A stretch of 62,970 nucleotides of DNA, taken from positions 1-62,970 of the forward strand of contig JBJHBW010000018.1 of the NCBI GenBank assembly GCA_050485685.1. Direction: 5' to 3'. Every line of letters begins with the position of its first letter. Position 1 is the stretch's first letter. The notes beneath the pieces were generated by a model that made no database searches, was not told the DNA's origin, and saw only the letters and a list, made by a program, of their open reading frames with translations. This document shows, piece by piece, positions 17,025-25,956 of this stretch. The position numbers and the translations under genes are program-made. The stretch comes from JBJHBP01 sp050485685. Its GTDB lineage: Bacteria > Pseudomonadota > Gammaproteobacteria > Steroidobacterales > Rariloculaceae.

Positions 17025-17867
17025 ATGAATCTGAAACGCATGGCCGTGCAGGCACTGGCCGCCCTGACAGTTCTGACCTTCACCGGCGCCCTGGCCCGGG
17101 AACTGGCCGCGGATCCGGAAGACATGATTCCAGTCGAGGTTGCGACAATAGGCATCAACCCGCTGATCGGCGCGCCGGTGGTGCTGCTGCGCGACGGACA
17201 GACGGGCGACATCGTGCCCATTTTCATAGGCGAGAACGAAGCGCGGGCCATCCTGCTTGCGCTTCGTGACGTGCCCATGCCCAGACCCATGACCCACGAC
17301 CTGCTGGCCTCCGTCCTCCGTGCACTGGACGCTAACCTGCGTCGGGTCATGGTGGATGATCTGGCCGACGGCACCTACTACGGGATGCTCGAGCTTGAAG
17401 TGGCTGGTCAGGACACCCCGATTCTTGTTGACGCCCGACCCAGCGACAGCCTGGCCCTGGCTGTGCGCACCGGTGCACCCATTCTGGTTTCACGCCGAGT
17501 CCTCGATTCCGCCCAAGGCATGGAGTGGGAGGGACTGGAAACCGAACAGGTGGTGTCGGCGCTGGGCATCACCGTGGTCGAGGCGACTCGCGATTATCGC
17601 GACGCGCTGGGACTACCGGACGGACCGGGGCTGCTTGTGTGGCGCAGCACCGGTGTGGCCGCTGCGGAAGGGATCACCGCCGGCAGCATGATCCTGTCAG
17701 TGAACGGAACTGCTCCACGCGAGCCTGTGGATTTTCTGGAACTGATCCGTACGACCGCCGACGGTGACCCGGTGCGTATCCGTTACTGGCGCGACGGTGA
17801 GGAATTCGAGGTCAGCCTCCCGCGGTCACTGGGCGTAGATCCTTCGCAGCCAGAGATCCAGGTCTGA
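17025..17867 (+). CDS. Exported bifunctional-nuclease (BFN/DUF151) domain with PDZ-like tail
   Basis: 280 residues. An N-terminal signal (AVQALAALTVLTFTGALA) precedes a DUF151 domain: IVPIFIGENEARAILLAL, PRPMTHDLLASVL, LADGTYYGMLEL and VDARPSDSLALAVRTGAPI. Residues from about 205 to 275 look like a PDZ domain (GVAAAEGITAGSMILSVNG). DUF151 proteins are usually described as cytosolic nucleases or stress factors, so export and a PDZ partner are unusual. It lies 114 bases after ldtD and may be cotranscribed. Nuclease activity is not established for this form. Confidence 0.85.
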   Translation: MNLKRMAVQALAALTVLTFTGALARELAADPEDMIPVEVATIGINPLIGAPVVLLRDGQTGDIVPIFIGENEARAILLALRDVPMPRPMTHDLLASVLRALDANLRRVMVDDLADGTYYGMLELEVAGQDTPILVDARPSDSLALAVRTGAPILVSRRVLDSAQGMEWEGLETEQVVSALGITVVEATRDYRDALGLPDGPGLLVWRSTGVAAAEGITAGSMILSVNGTAPREPVDFLELIRTTADGDPVRIRYWRDGEEFEVSLPRSLGVDPSQPEIQV

Positions 17868-17894
17868 CTCCTGGCCGCGCGCCTGGGAGGCATC

Positions 17895-19442
17895 TCATGG
17901 ATACGTGTAGCTGGACTGCAGTCCCAGCGGCAGGCCGCTGAGCCAGTACAGCGCCAGGAACAACGACCAGCCCAACAGAAACGTCACTGAGTAAGGCAGC
18001 ATCATGGACACCAGCGTACCCACGCCGGTGTCACGCACGTAGCGCCTGCAGTAGGCAACGATCAGCGGAAAATACGGCATCAGCGGCGTAATGATGTTCG
18101 TGGCCGAGTCCCCTACCCTGTACGCGGCCTGCGTCAGATCCGGCGAGAACCCGACCTGCATCAGCATGGGCACCAGGATCGGCGCCAGCAGCGCCCACTT
18201 CGCACTGGCTGAACCGACGAACAGGTTGATCACGCCGACCAGAACGATAATGCCGAACAGCGTGACCGGGCCGGGCATGCCCAGAGACGCGATCAGGGTT
18301 CCGCCTTCCACCGACAGCAGCGTGCCAATCTGTGAGCGTCCGAACTCGGCGATGAACAACGCACAGAAAAAAGCCATTACGATGTAGTAGGCCATCGTGG
18401 CTGTGGTCCTGCTCATCGCATCGATCACATCCTGCCCGGAACGGAAGGTGCCGGCGGCCCAGCCGTAGACGACACCCGGCAACACGAACAGCAGAAAGAT
18501 CAGCGGCACGATGGCCTGCATGATGGGAGCGGAGAACGACGCGAGTTCGCCCTCGCCGTCGCGCCAGACGGATCCGGCCGGCATCATCGATGCGAACAGC
18601 GCGACGATGCCGACGAACATGACTGTCAGCGCAATCCACAACGCGCGCTGCTCGCGGCGGTTCATTTCGGGAATCTGCGGCATCTCCGATTCGTCGCCGT
18701 CCACGGCAGTCCCTGCCAGCCTGGGCTCGACGATTCTGTCGGTCAGCCACCAGCCCAGCGCCACGATGACCAGACAGGAAGCGGACGTGAAGAACCAGTT
18801 GTTCAGCGGATTCAACTGCATCGCAGGATCGACGATCTGCGCGGCAGACTGCGTGAACCCCTGCAGCAGCGGATCCAGCGCGGATGGAATGAAGTTCGCC
18901 GAGAACCCGCCGGACACGCCGGCAAACGCAGCGGCGATACCGGCCAGCGGATGACGGCCGGCGGCATAGAAGATCACGCCGCCCAGCGGAATCACGAGCA
19001 CGTATCCGGCATCCATGGCCGTGTGACTGACGATGGCCACGAGAATCAGCATCGGAGTCAGCAGGGCCCGGTGCGTCAGGCGCAGCAGCATGCGCAGCCC
19101 GGCACTGATGAAGCCGCTGTGCTCGGCGACGCCCACACCGAGCATCGCAACCAGCACCACGCCCAACGGTGCAAACCCGGTGAACGTCGTCACCATGTCG
19201 GCTAGAAAGCCGGTCAGCGCCTCGCCGGTCAGCAGGTTCTGAACCCTGACCGCGCTGCCATCGGCAGGATGCACGGTACGGAATTCGATGCCGGACAGCA
19301 GCCAGGACAACAGCCACACCAGCAGCATGAGCCAGAAGAACAGCAATGCCGGATCGGGCAATCGATTACCGGCGCGTTCGATTGCGTTCAGGCCGCGATT
19401 CACCCAGCCATCCGCACGGGTGTCTTTGTGTCTTTCCGTCAC
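17895..19442 (-). CDS. abgT: AbgT-family transporter
   Basis: 515 residues from the GTG at 19442, which has AGAGGA six bases upstream; the frame extends 55 codons further without signal. The length and the signatures VSHTAMDAGYVLVIPLGG, NFIPSALDPLLQG, VGSASAKWALLAPILVPM and YRVGDSATNIITPLMPYF are those of AbgT (E. coli 508 residues), an importer of p-aminobenzoyl-glutamate; relatives export sulfonamides. About a dozen membrane segments. Divergent from an exported amidohydrolase. Substrate is inferred from family only. Confidence 0.93.
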   Translation of the reverse strand: MTERHKDTRADGWVNRGLNAIERAGNRLPDPALLFFWLMLLVWLLSWLLSGIEFRTVHPADGSAVRVQNLLTGEALTGFLADMVTTFTGFAPLGVVLVAMLGVGVAEHSGFISAGLRMLLRLTHRALLTPMLILVAIVSHTAMDAGYVLVIPLGGVIFYAAGRHPLAGIAAAFAGVSGGFSANFIPSALDPLLQGFTQSAAQIVDPAMQLNPLNNWFFTSASCLVIVALGWWLTDRIVEPRLAGTAVDGDESEMPQIPEMNRREQRALWIALTVMFVGIVALFASMMPAGSVWRDGEGELASFSAPIMQAIVPLIFLLFVLPGVVYGWAAGTFRSGQDVIDAMSRTTATMAYYIVMAFFCALFIAEFGRSQIGTLLSVEGGTLIASLGMPGPVTLFGIIVLVGVINLFVGSASAKWALLAPILVPMLMQVGFSPDLTQAAYRVGDSATNIITPLMPYFPLIVAYCRRYVRDTGVGTLVSMMLPYSVTFLLGWSLFLALYWLSGLPLGLQSSYTYP

Positions 19443-19642
19443 GCCGGTTCCTCTTGAAATTCGCGTGTTACAGACCGTCCGGCCAGTGCCACCCTGCCGC
19501 GCTGCCTGCTTGAACCACCTTGCAATCGAACGGTAGTCTAGCCGGGCGTGCTGCGTCCGGTCTCCGGTAAGCTTCGGACACCGCAACCGAGAAGCGGCCG
19601 CCTGCAAGAATACATCAGCACGACATCCAGACCGGGAGACTC

Positions 19643-21403
19643 ATGCATTCACGATCCGCGATACGCGCCTGCAGGCCGGCCACTGCCCTGCCGGGTCTGT
19701 TAATGCTTGTCATTCATGCAGCGGTTGCACAACCTGCAGACGGCATCAACGGAGCCTCTGTCGGGGAAGAGTCATCACCCGGCGCGACTGCCACAGCCTC
19801 CCCGTGCCCTGAAGAACGCGATCTGCTTCTGACCAACGGCCGCATTCATACGATGAACGACGCCAGCGATGTGACCTCGGCCGTACGTATCCTTGGCAAT
19901 CGCATTGTCGCTCTGGGTGAGCAGGCGACAGGTATCACGGACTGCACCACGGTACTCAACCTCGAAGGTCGCACGGCAATCCCGGGCATCATCGACAATC
20001 ACAACCACATCGTCCTTCTCGGGCTCAGACCAGGTCACGACACCCGGCTGGAGAACGCGCAGTCCATAGACGATGTCCTCGCCACACTGGCCACGCGTGC
20101 TGCAAGGCTGCCGGCCGGCGAATGGATCACGTCGATTGGCGGTTTCGACATCAATCAGTTCGTCCCCCCGCCCGACCCGCCACGCTTTCCCACTCTGGCG
20201 GAACTGGACGGCGCAGTGCCGAATCATCCCGTCTACCTGCAGCAGTCGTTCTCCGGACCTGCTGTCACCAACAGCCTGGGCAGAACATTCTTTCAGGCGC
20301 GGGGCGTTGCGGTAGCCGATGACGGTGCCATCGCCGGCGGTTTCGAGCTACCGAACCCGTCCACGCGCGCACTGCATGCATTGCGTGAACTGCAGACGCT
20401 TGATGATCAGATCCGCGGTACCCGCGACGCATTGCGTTACTCGGCCAGTGTCGGCGTCACGACCCATCTGGACCAGGCCGGCTTCGAAGCGACGGGTACT
20501 GCCGCGGACGGCGCCGCCGATTTCGATCCGGTACGGGCCTACGATGCCGTACTGGCTTTGCATCAGTCAGGCGAACTGACCAATCGCATAAGACTGAACT
20601 TTCTTCACCGTGAATCCGACCCTGAAACGCCGCAACTCAGGTCTCGCCTGGCATACACCTTTCCGCGCTTCGGTGACGACATGCTGAGAACTCTGGGCAT
20701 AGGAGAGTTCACTGCCGGCCCCGGTCCTTTTCTGGTCACGGCGGAAGAACCCTGGATACGCGGCACACGACTGGTCGCAGAGGCGGGCTGGCGCAATGAG
20801 AATCACTCACTGACGGCAGACGATTTCCGCACCATCATTGAGGGTTGGGAGCGCGTGCACGCGGACCTTCCGGATCCGGGCATCCGCCCGCTGCGCTGGG
20901 TCGTCGCGCATGTGCCATTCATCACCCGCGAGTACGCCGACAGGCTGCATGCGATGGGTGGCGGTGTCAGTGTGCTGGGGGGCTGGCGTTACATCAGCGG
21001 CAGTGCCACTCAGAACGGGCCGCCTTTTCGTATGCTGCTGGAAAGCGGCATACGTATCGGCATGAGTTCCGATGGCATGCAGATTTCACCGCTGAACCCG
21101 TGGCTTGGCATCTACTACGCCGTGACCGGGCGCAACGCGCGTGGCGAGCTGATCAATGGCGACCAGACAATCACTCGCGGGCAGGCGCTGCGACTCTATA
21201 CGCAGGCCAATGGCTGGTTCCTTTTCGAGGAGGACCGTCTCGGGACGATTTCACCGGGCAAGCTTGCCGACATCGTCGTGCTCAGCGCCGACTACTTTGA
21301 CGAACAGACAGTGCCGGACGACGACATCAGGCACATCCACTCGGTCCTGACCATTGTCGACGGCCGTATCGTTCATGGAGATAGCGATGCCTTCACACAC
21401 TGA
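19643..21403 (+). CDS. Exported amidohydrolase (YtcJ/Amidohydro_3 type)
   Basis: 586 residues with a signal peptide (ALPGLLMLVIHAAVAQP). LLLTNGRIHTMNDASD is the usual first strand of the amidohydrolase metal-dependent fold, GIIDNHNHIVLLG holds the metal-binding HxH pair, THLDQAG, RWVVAHVPF and MSSDGMQISPLNPW supply later active-site positions, and LGTISPGKLADIVVLSADYF is the C-terminal strand. It probably hydrolyses an amide or cyclic imide in the periplasm. The substrate is unknown; the divergent AbgT-type transporter suggests, weakly, acyl-amino-acid chemistry. The 200-bp gap upstream holds only a weak TTGAAC/TAGTCT promoter-like pair at 19510-19539. Confidence 0.9.
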   Translation: MHSRSAIRACRPATALPGLLMLVIHAAVAQPADGINGASVGEESSPGATATASPCPEERDLLLTNGRIHTMNDASDVTSAVRILGNRIVALGEQATGITDCTTVLNLEGRTAIPGIIDNHNHIVLLGLRPGHDTRLENAQSIDDVLATLATRAARLPAGEWITSIGGFDINQFVPPPDPPRFPTLAELDGAVPNHPVYLQQSFSGPAVTNSLGRTFFQARGVAVADDGAIAGGFELPNPSTRALHALRELQTLDDQIRGTRDALRYSASVGVTTHLDQAGFEATGTAADGAADFDPVRAYDAVLALHQSGELTNRIRLNFLHRESDPETPQLRSRLAYTFPRFGDDMLRTLGIGEFTAGPGPFLVTAEEPWIRGTRLVAEAGWRNENHSLTADDFRTIIEGWERVHADLPDPGIRPLRWVVAHVPFITREYADRLHAMGGGVSVLGGWRYISGSATQNGPPFRMLLESGIRIGMSSDGMQISPLNPWLGIYYAVTGRNARGELINGDQTITRGQALRLYTQANGWFLFEEDRLGTISPGKLADIVVLSADYFDEQTVPDDDIRHIHSVLTIVDGRIVHGDSDAFTH

Positions 21404-22112
21404 CCGGACCCGCCAACCGGCACACGCGACGGCCTGCGCAGCTGATTCGCGGCGCCGTGGACAAGTCTCGCGCATACTGCTCGTGCTTGTCTGCATGCCG
21501 CTGCTCTTCGCAGCTGCGAACGATGCCGACGCGCAGTCCTGGGCCGAGGCCATGACATCCGCGTGCTTCACGAACACCTGTCTGGCACTGGGCCTTGCCC
21601 CTGAAGCCGAGGAAGCCCTGCTTGCTGACGACGGGGCTGATGTGGGGCACATTGCCGACCAGCTGCAGTACTGGTTCGCGGGCGAGGCGCCAATGCCGGT
21701 GCTGCTGGTTGCATCCCGATACCGCGACGGCCGACTGGTGCGCTATGCCACATCCAACCGCATCATGCTGACCGAACCCGGCACCGCAGGTGCGTTACAG
21801 GACAGCAGTGACGCCATTGCCCGTGCGTTGCGGCCGGTGGCGGAAGCGGGGGTGACCCTGCGCGCTGCCACGCCAAGACTTCCCGCAATGTCCGTTCCGG
21901 TCTCTCTGACCTCGCTGGTGGGCCACCTGCCCCCCACCTTCCTCATCGGCGCAGGTGATGGCAGCCTGCTGATCGACGCTGCGGACAACGACCAGGATGA
22001 ACTGCGACGCGGCGAATATGGCGTGATCGTGCTCGTTCCCCAGAGCACGGAGCAGCGGGCCGCCGATCTCAGCCAGTCATTCGGGCTGCTGGTCAGGCTC
22101 GACGCAAGGTGA
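21387..22112 (+). CDS. Secreted protein of unknown function
   Basis: 241 residues from the ATG at 21387, six bases after GGAG; it overlaps the end of the amidohydrolase gene by 17 bases. I do not recognise the family. A long positively charged N-terminus leads into a hydrophobic signal (ILLVLVCMPLLFAAA) ending near ADA/QS. Two Cys (CFTNTC) follow the cleavage site, and the remainder is a mixed alpha/beta domain without recognisable catalytic motifs. Coupling to the amidohydrolase suggests a shared envelope role. It converges on the permease gene with a 20-base overlap of 3' ends. Confidence 0.75.
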   Translation: MPSHTDRTRQPAHATACAADSRRRGQVSRILLVLVCMPLLFAAANDADAQSWAEAMTSACFTNTCLALGLAPEAEEALLADDGADVGHIADQLQYWFAGEAPMPVLLVASRYRDGRLVRYATSNRIMLTEPGTAGALQDSSDAIARALRPVAEAGVTLRAATPRLPAMSVPVSLTSLVGHLPPTFLIGAGDGSLLIDAADNDQDELRRGEYGVIVLVPQSTEQRAADLSQSFGLLVRLDAR

Positions 22113-24612
22113 TCACCGGAGATTCGTTGATCACGGAACGTACCGCCAGCACACCGCTGATACCCACAATGGCAATGCCGGCCAGCGCGCCGATCACCCA
22201 GATGGCAAGTCCCGGCGTGTACTGCAGATCGAACAATGTGGTCGCCACCAGATATCCGGTGCCGCCGGCGCCAAGGGCCGCCAGTGTCCCGGCCAGCGCG
22301 CCCAGCGTCACGAATTCTGCAGCCACGCCCTTGAGCACCGTGGACTTGCGCGCGCCCAGGGTGCGCAGCACCGCGCTTTCAAACAGCCGTTCATCGCGCG
22401 TCGCCTGAATCGCCGCGAGCAGGACGATGACGCCGGCCACCAGCGTAAACAGGAACACGTACTGCACGGCAAGGGCCGCCCTGTCCATCGCACCCTGAAC
22501 CTGGGCAATCACCGATTCGATATCGATCACTGACACTGCCGGCAGGGCGCGGCTCAGTGCAATCGTCACGCCGCGCTGTCCAGGGGCCACGAAGAAGCTG
22601 GTCAGGTAGGTATGAGCATAGTCTTCGAGCACATCCGGATTGGCGACCATGAAAAAATTGGGACGGAACGAATCCCAGCTGACGCGACGTGTATTCGTTA
22701 CCGTCATGTCTATGGTCTCGCCGCCTATGGAGTAGCGCAGGCGATCACCCAGCGACAGACCGAGTTCGCTCAGCAGTTCCTCTTCGATGGACATCTGCGG
22801 CTGTCGGTCATCGGCATCCCACCACCGTCCCGCCGTCACCACATTGTCGGGCCCCGGATCCGCCGCCCAGGTCAGATTCTGCTCGGCGCTGAGCTGGCGT
22901 CGCGCAGGCCGCACGCCGGGCGGGAGATCCGCTACCGGCACGTCGTTCACATGCGTGATACGGGCACGTACCAGCGGCGTGAACGACGGTGCAGCGATGC
23001 CGTGCGCGGCCAGTACCTCGATCACCTGCTCCTGCTCACCCGGCTGTATGTTGATCACGAAGTGATTAGGAGCATCCCCCGGCAAAGTGGCCTGCCATTC
23101 GCTCATCAGTTCCGTACGCACCAGCGTCAGCAACAGCAGCACCATCAGTCCGATGCCGAAAGCCACGACCTGCACGCTGCTCTCGCGTCCGCGCCGCGAC
23201 ACGTTGGCAACACCGTATCGCCACGCAACGCCCACGCCGCCACGAAACCGGCCCAGCACGACGACCAGCAGACGGCCGGCGCCATACAGCACCGCGAAAC
23301 TGACGGCAGCTCCGGCTGACACATAGAGGATCAGGGAGAAGTCGCCGAACAGCACATACAGCATCGCGCCGACCGCGACCGCGGCCGTACCGTAAATGGC
23401 CAGGTAGCGCATTGGTGGTGGATCCAGGTCCTGCCGCAGCACCCGCGCCGGTGGCACTTTGCCCAGCTGCAGCAGGGGCGGCAGCGCAAACCCTGCCGCC
23501 ACCGCCAGCGCCGTGACCGGACCGAGCACGAACGCACGCGCGCCGGGTGCAGGCAATGCGGCGCCCACGAACTCGGCCAGCACTACCGTCAGGCCCTGCT
23601 GCGCAACGAGGCCGAGCAGCGTGCCCGCTACCGCCGCAACAAGTACAAGAATGAGCAGCTGCGTCAGATTCAGTCGCAACACTTCACGATGCTTCGCACC
23701 AAGACATTTCATCAGCGCAACGGCATCGAGGCGACGGGCGACGAATCGCCGCGCCGACATACCCACTGCGACACCACCCAGCAGCACACTGACCAGCGCC
23801 GACAACACCAGGAAGCGCTCCGCGCGTCTCACCGCCGAAAGCACTTCAGGGGTGGAGTCACGGTAGTCTTCAAGGCGCTCCATCGGTCCAAGAGCCGCTT
23901 CCAGTCCTGGACGGAAGCTGCGCAGCGCGGAATCACTGCCCGCAAACAGCGCTTCATAGTCTGCCACGCTGCCCGGTTGCAGAAGTTGCGAGGCGTGCAC
24001 ATCGTCGATATGGATCAGCAGCGTAGGCGCGGTCTGCATCAGCCGCCAGCCTTCATCCGGCCGGAACTCCAGTGTTCGTGTCACACGCAGCGTCAGCACA
24101 CCGACTTCGATCTCGTCGCCGACCTGGGCATCGAGACGTGCCAGCAGTGCCGGCTGAGCCCAGGCTTCGCCGGGTGCGGGTACGGTATCGGCGGCATAGA
24201 CTGCACCGGCCAGTCTGTCCGCGATGCGCATTTCGCCGCGCAACGGATAAGCGTCACTGACACCGCGAACGTGCGCGAGCGCGGATTGATCGGTGGCCAT
24301 CACGACACTGCGAAAGTGGATCACCGACGCACTGTCCACACCGGACGCGGCCGCGAGATTGAAATGCCCTTCGCTGACGGGACTGGACGATCTCAGACGC
24401 AGATCCGCAGCCAGGGACTCACCCGCCTGCTGGGTTACCGCCTGCCGGACGCGATCAGTAAAGAAGGCAACGGCACTGATCGCGGCGACACCGGTCACCA
24501 GAGCGATCAACAACACAATGACCTCGCCCGACCGCCAGTCGCGTGCCAGCAGTCGACCGGCAAGACTCCACGGTACTCGATTCTTCCCGGAACCGGCGTT
24601 CATCGTTTCCAC
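22093..24612 (-). CDS. FtsX-type ABC transporter permease (YbbP/MacB-like)
   Basis: 839 residues: an N-terminal membrane segment (VIVLLIALVTGVAAISAVAFF), a large periplasmic domain, an FtsX core (VLSALVSVLLGGVAVGMSARRF, LRLNLTQLLILVLVAAVAGTLLGL), a second periplasmic domain and a second FtsX core at the C-terminus. This double-FtsX layout is that of YbbP, thought to move lipids or hydrophobic molecules. The usual ATPase partner is not next to it. GTG at 24612 or ATG at 24603 can be the start. It is divergent from the Crp/Fnr-like regulator. Confidence 0.9.
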   Translation of the reverse strand: METMNAGSGKNRVPWSLAGRLLARDWRSGEVIVLLIALVTGVAAISAVAFFTDRVRQAVTQQAGESLAADLRLRSSSPVSEGHFNLAAASGVDSASVIHFRSVVMATDQSALAHVRGVSDAYPLRGEMRIADRLAGAVYAADTVPAPGEAWAQPALLARLDAQVGDEIEVGVLTLRVTRTLEFRPDEGWRLMQTAPTLLIHIDDVHASQLLQPGSVADYEALFAGSDSALRSFRPGLEAALGPMERLEDYRDSTPEVLSAVRRAERFLVLSALVSVLLGGVAVGMSARRFVARRLDAVALMKCLGAKHREVLRLNLTQLLILVLVAAVAGTLLGLVAQQGLTVVLAEFVGAALPAPGARAFVLGPVTALAVAAGFALPPLLQLGKVPPARVLRQDLDPPPMRYLAIYGTAAVAVGAMLYVLFGDFSLILYVSAGAAVSFAVLYGAGRLLVVVLGRFRGGVGVAWRYGVANVSRRGRESSVQVVAFGIGLMVLLLLTLVRTELMSEWQATLPGDAPNHFVINIQPGEQEQVIEVLAAHGIAAPSFTPLVRARITHVNDVPVADLPPGVRPARRQLSAEQNLTWAADPGPDNVVTAGRWWDADDRQPQMSIEEELLSELGLSLGDRLRYSIGGETIDMTVTNTRRVSWDSFRPNFFMVANPDVLEDYAHTYLTSFFVAPGQRGVTIALSRALPAVSVIDIESVIAQVQGAMDRAALAVQYVFLFTLVAGVIVLLAAIQATRDERLFESAVLRTLGARKSTVLKGVAAEFVTLGALAGTLAALGAGGTGYLVATTLFDLQYTPGLAIWVIGALAGIAIVGISGVLAVRSVINESPVITLRRA

Positions 24613-24693
24613 TTCGCTGCGCTGCTGCTGACCATTCCTTCTTACCCTCAGGGCCGCGATTCCGCCTACATCGTAGCGGATCGCAGTCTCAAG

Positions 24694-24718
24694 TGATCGT
24701 TTCAGTTGATCGTATCAG
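24694..24718. repeat. Two 12-base near-identical direct repeats between permease and Crp-like genes
   Basis: TGATCGTTTCAG (24694-24705) and TGATCGTATCAG (24707-24718) are repeated with a 13-base period. The second copy contains TGAT-CGT-ATCA, a small palindrome. They lie in the 209-bp divergent region, 82 bases from the permease start and 104 bases from the regulator start, and may be a regulator site, perhaps for the Crp/Fnr protein itself. Confidence 0.45.
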
Positions 24719-24821
24719 CAGCAGCATATCCCCGGGTCGCCCCCGCACCACCGCATAGCGTCACTTGCAATCGACGTGAGCGCCGCGATACTGGCACCCA
24801 GCGCGACCGCTCCAACATGCA

Positions 24822-25553
24822 ATGTCTCAACCCGTCGCCAGTGCCCGTATGGATACCCTGACCGCGAGAACAGTGCTGCAACGAAACGAGTTGTTCCGTC
24901 GCCTGCCGGCCGCGGCTCTGGACCGCGTTGCCGAGCTGGCCGCAAGGCGCAGCTTCGACAGCGGCACGGTCATATTCAGGCAGGGCGATACCGGTGACGC
25001 ACTTTACGGCGTCGTTTCCGGCCGCGTGCGTATCAGCACCAGCGCGGCCGGTGGCCGCGAGGTGTTCCTGAATATCATGGAGCCGGGAGACACATTCGGC
25101 GAAATCGCGGTCATGGACGGGCTGTCACGCACAGCGGCTGCCACGGCGCTGGAGAAAACCACGCTGCTGGTGATCAGACGTTCCGATTTCCTGCTGCTGC
25201 TGGAACGCGAACCGCGCCTGGCCATACGCCTGCTGGAACTTCTGTGCGAAAGGCTGCGCTGGACCAGTGAACTGGTCGAGGAATCCGCATTTCTCAGCGG
25301 TGAACCCAGGCTTGCCAAGCGCCTGCTGATACTAGCCTCCCAGCATGGACGCATACTCGACAGCGGCTCACTGGAGCTGAACATATCGCAGTCCGACCTG
25401 GCCCACTTTCTCGGCATATCGCGTCAGGTCGTCAACCAGTATCTGCGCGACTGGCAGCAGCGAGCCTGGGTACAGCTGGGTCGCTCTCGCATCGTGATCC
25501 ATGATCCGGATGCACTGCGCAGCCGCGCCAATCAATTCGAGAATCCCGACTGA
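24822..25553 (+). CDS. Crp/Fnr-family regulator with conserved cyclic-nucleotide pocket
   Basis: 243 residues; a start at M10 (24849) is also possible, neither having a clear ribosome site. The cyclic-nucleotide domain spans roughly residues 20-135. Its phosphate-binding cassette reads FGEIAVMDGLSRTAAA: Glu94 and Arg103, which contact cAMP in CRP, are kept and the following Ser is Thr104. There is no N-terminal Cys set for an FNR iron-sulfur cluster. The helix-turn-helix is SQSDLAHFLGISRQVVNQYL. A cAMP-type ligand is therefore plausible, and a class III adenylate cyclase is encoded two genes downstream. Confidence 0.92.
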   Translation: MSQPVASARMDTLTARTVLQRNELFRRLPAAALDRVAELAARRSFDSGTVIFRQGDTGDALYGVVSGRVRISTSAAGGREVFLNIMEPGDTFGEIAVMDGLSRTAAATALEKTTLLVIRRSDFLLLLEREPRLAIRLLELLCERLRWTSELVEESAFLSGEPRLAKRLLILASQHGRILDSGSLELNISQSDLAHFLGISRQVVNQYLRDWQQRAWVQLGRSRIVIHDPDALRSRANQFENPD

Positions 25554-25578
25554 TCTCGCACACCTGTGTGTCGCGTGG

Positions 25579-25607
25579 TTGACAGAACGATACGGTCCAC
25601 GCTGCTA
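25579..25607 (+). promoter_or_regulatory. Candidate promoter for the 100-residue unknown gene
   Basis: A perfect TTGACA (25579-25584) is followed 17-18 bases later by a weak -10 (CTGCTA/TGCTAG around 25602-25608). It would start transcription about 40 bases before the ATG at 25654. Confidence 0.42.
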
Positions 25608-25653
25608 GTGTCGGCCGGATTCTGCCTGCAGTCGCAAGGTCGGGGATGCCGGA

Positions 25654-25956
25654 ATGAGTGGATCAGACGAAATCACCAGACTCGTGAGCACCGTGAAACA
25701 CCTTCCCCGGGCTGATCAGCACAGGATCCTGCGGCTGGTGGAACTGATGATTCGTGCACCGGCTGGCGCCCAGCAGCGCACACAGGCACAGCTGCGGGAA
25801 CTACTCGCGCAGGCGCCCGCGTCGCACGAAAAATGCATTGATGCCATCGATAATCTGATCACCGAACTGGAGAACAGCATGCGGTCCGATGACTGTCCGC
25901 TCAGGGACGAGGACGGCCAGTTCGGACTGCGCATCTTTCCTGGCCGATCTACTTGA
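25654..25956 (+). CDS. Small unknown protein
   Basis: 100 residues, mostly helical and charged, rich in Arg, Gln, Glu and Asp, with no signal peptide or membrane segment. I do not recognise it. An independent TTGACA box upstream and a normal ATG support it being real. Its 3' end overlaps the 3' end of the CHASE2 cyclase gene by 8 bases in convergent orientation. Its place between the Crp-like regulator and the cyclase makes a regulatory role conceivable, but nothing in the sequence shows one. Confidence 0.6.
   Translation: MSGSDEITRLVSTVKHLPRADQHRILRLVELMIRAPAGAQQRTQAQLRELLAQAPASHEKCIDAIDNLITELENSMRSDDCPLRDEDGQFGLRIFPGRST

Noticed and set aside
18031..19317. 428-codon frame in the AbgT gene on the same strand
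   Set aside because: Out-of-frame Arg/His-rich translation of a clear AbgT gene.
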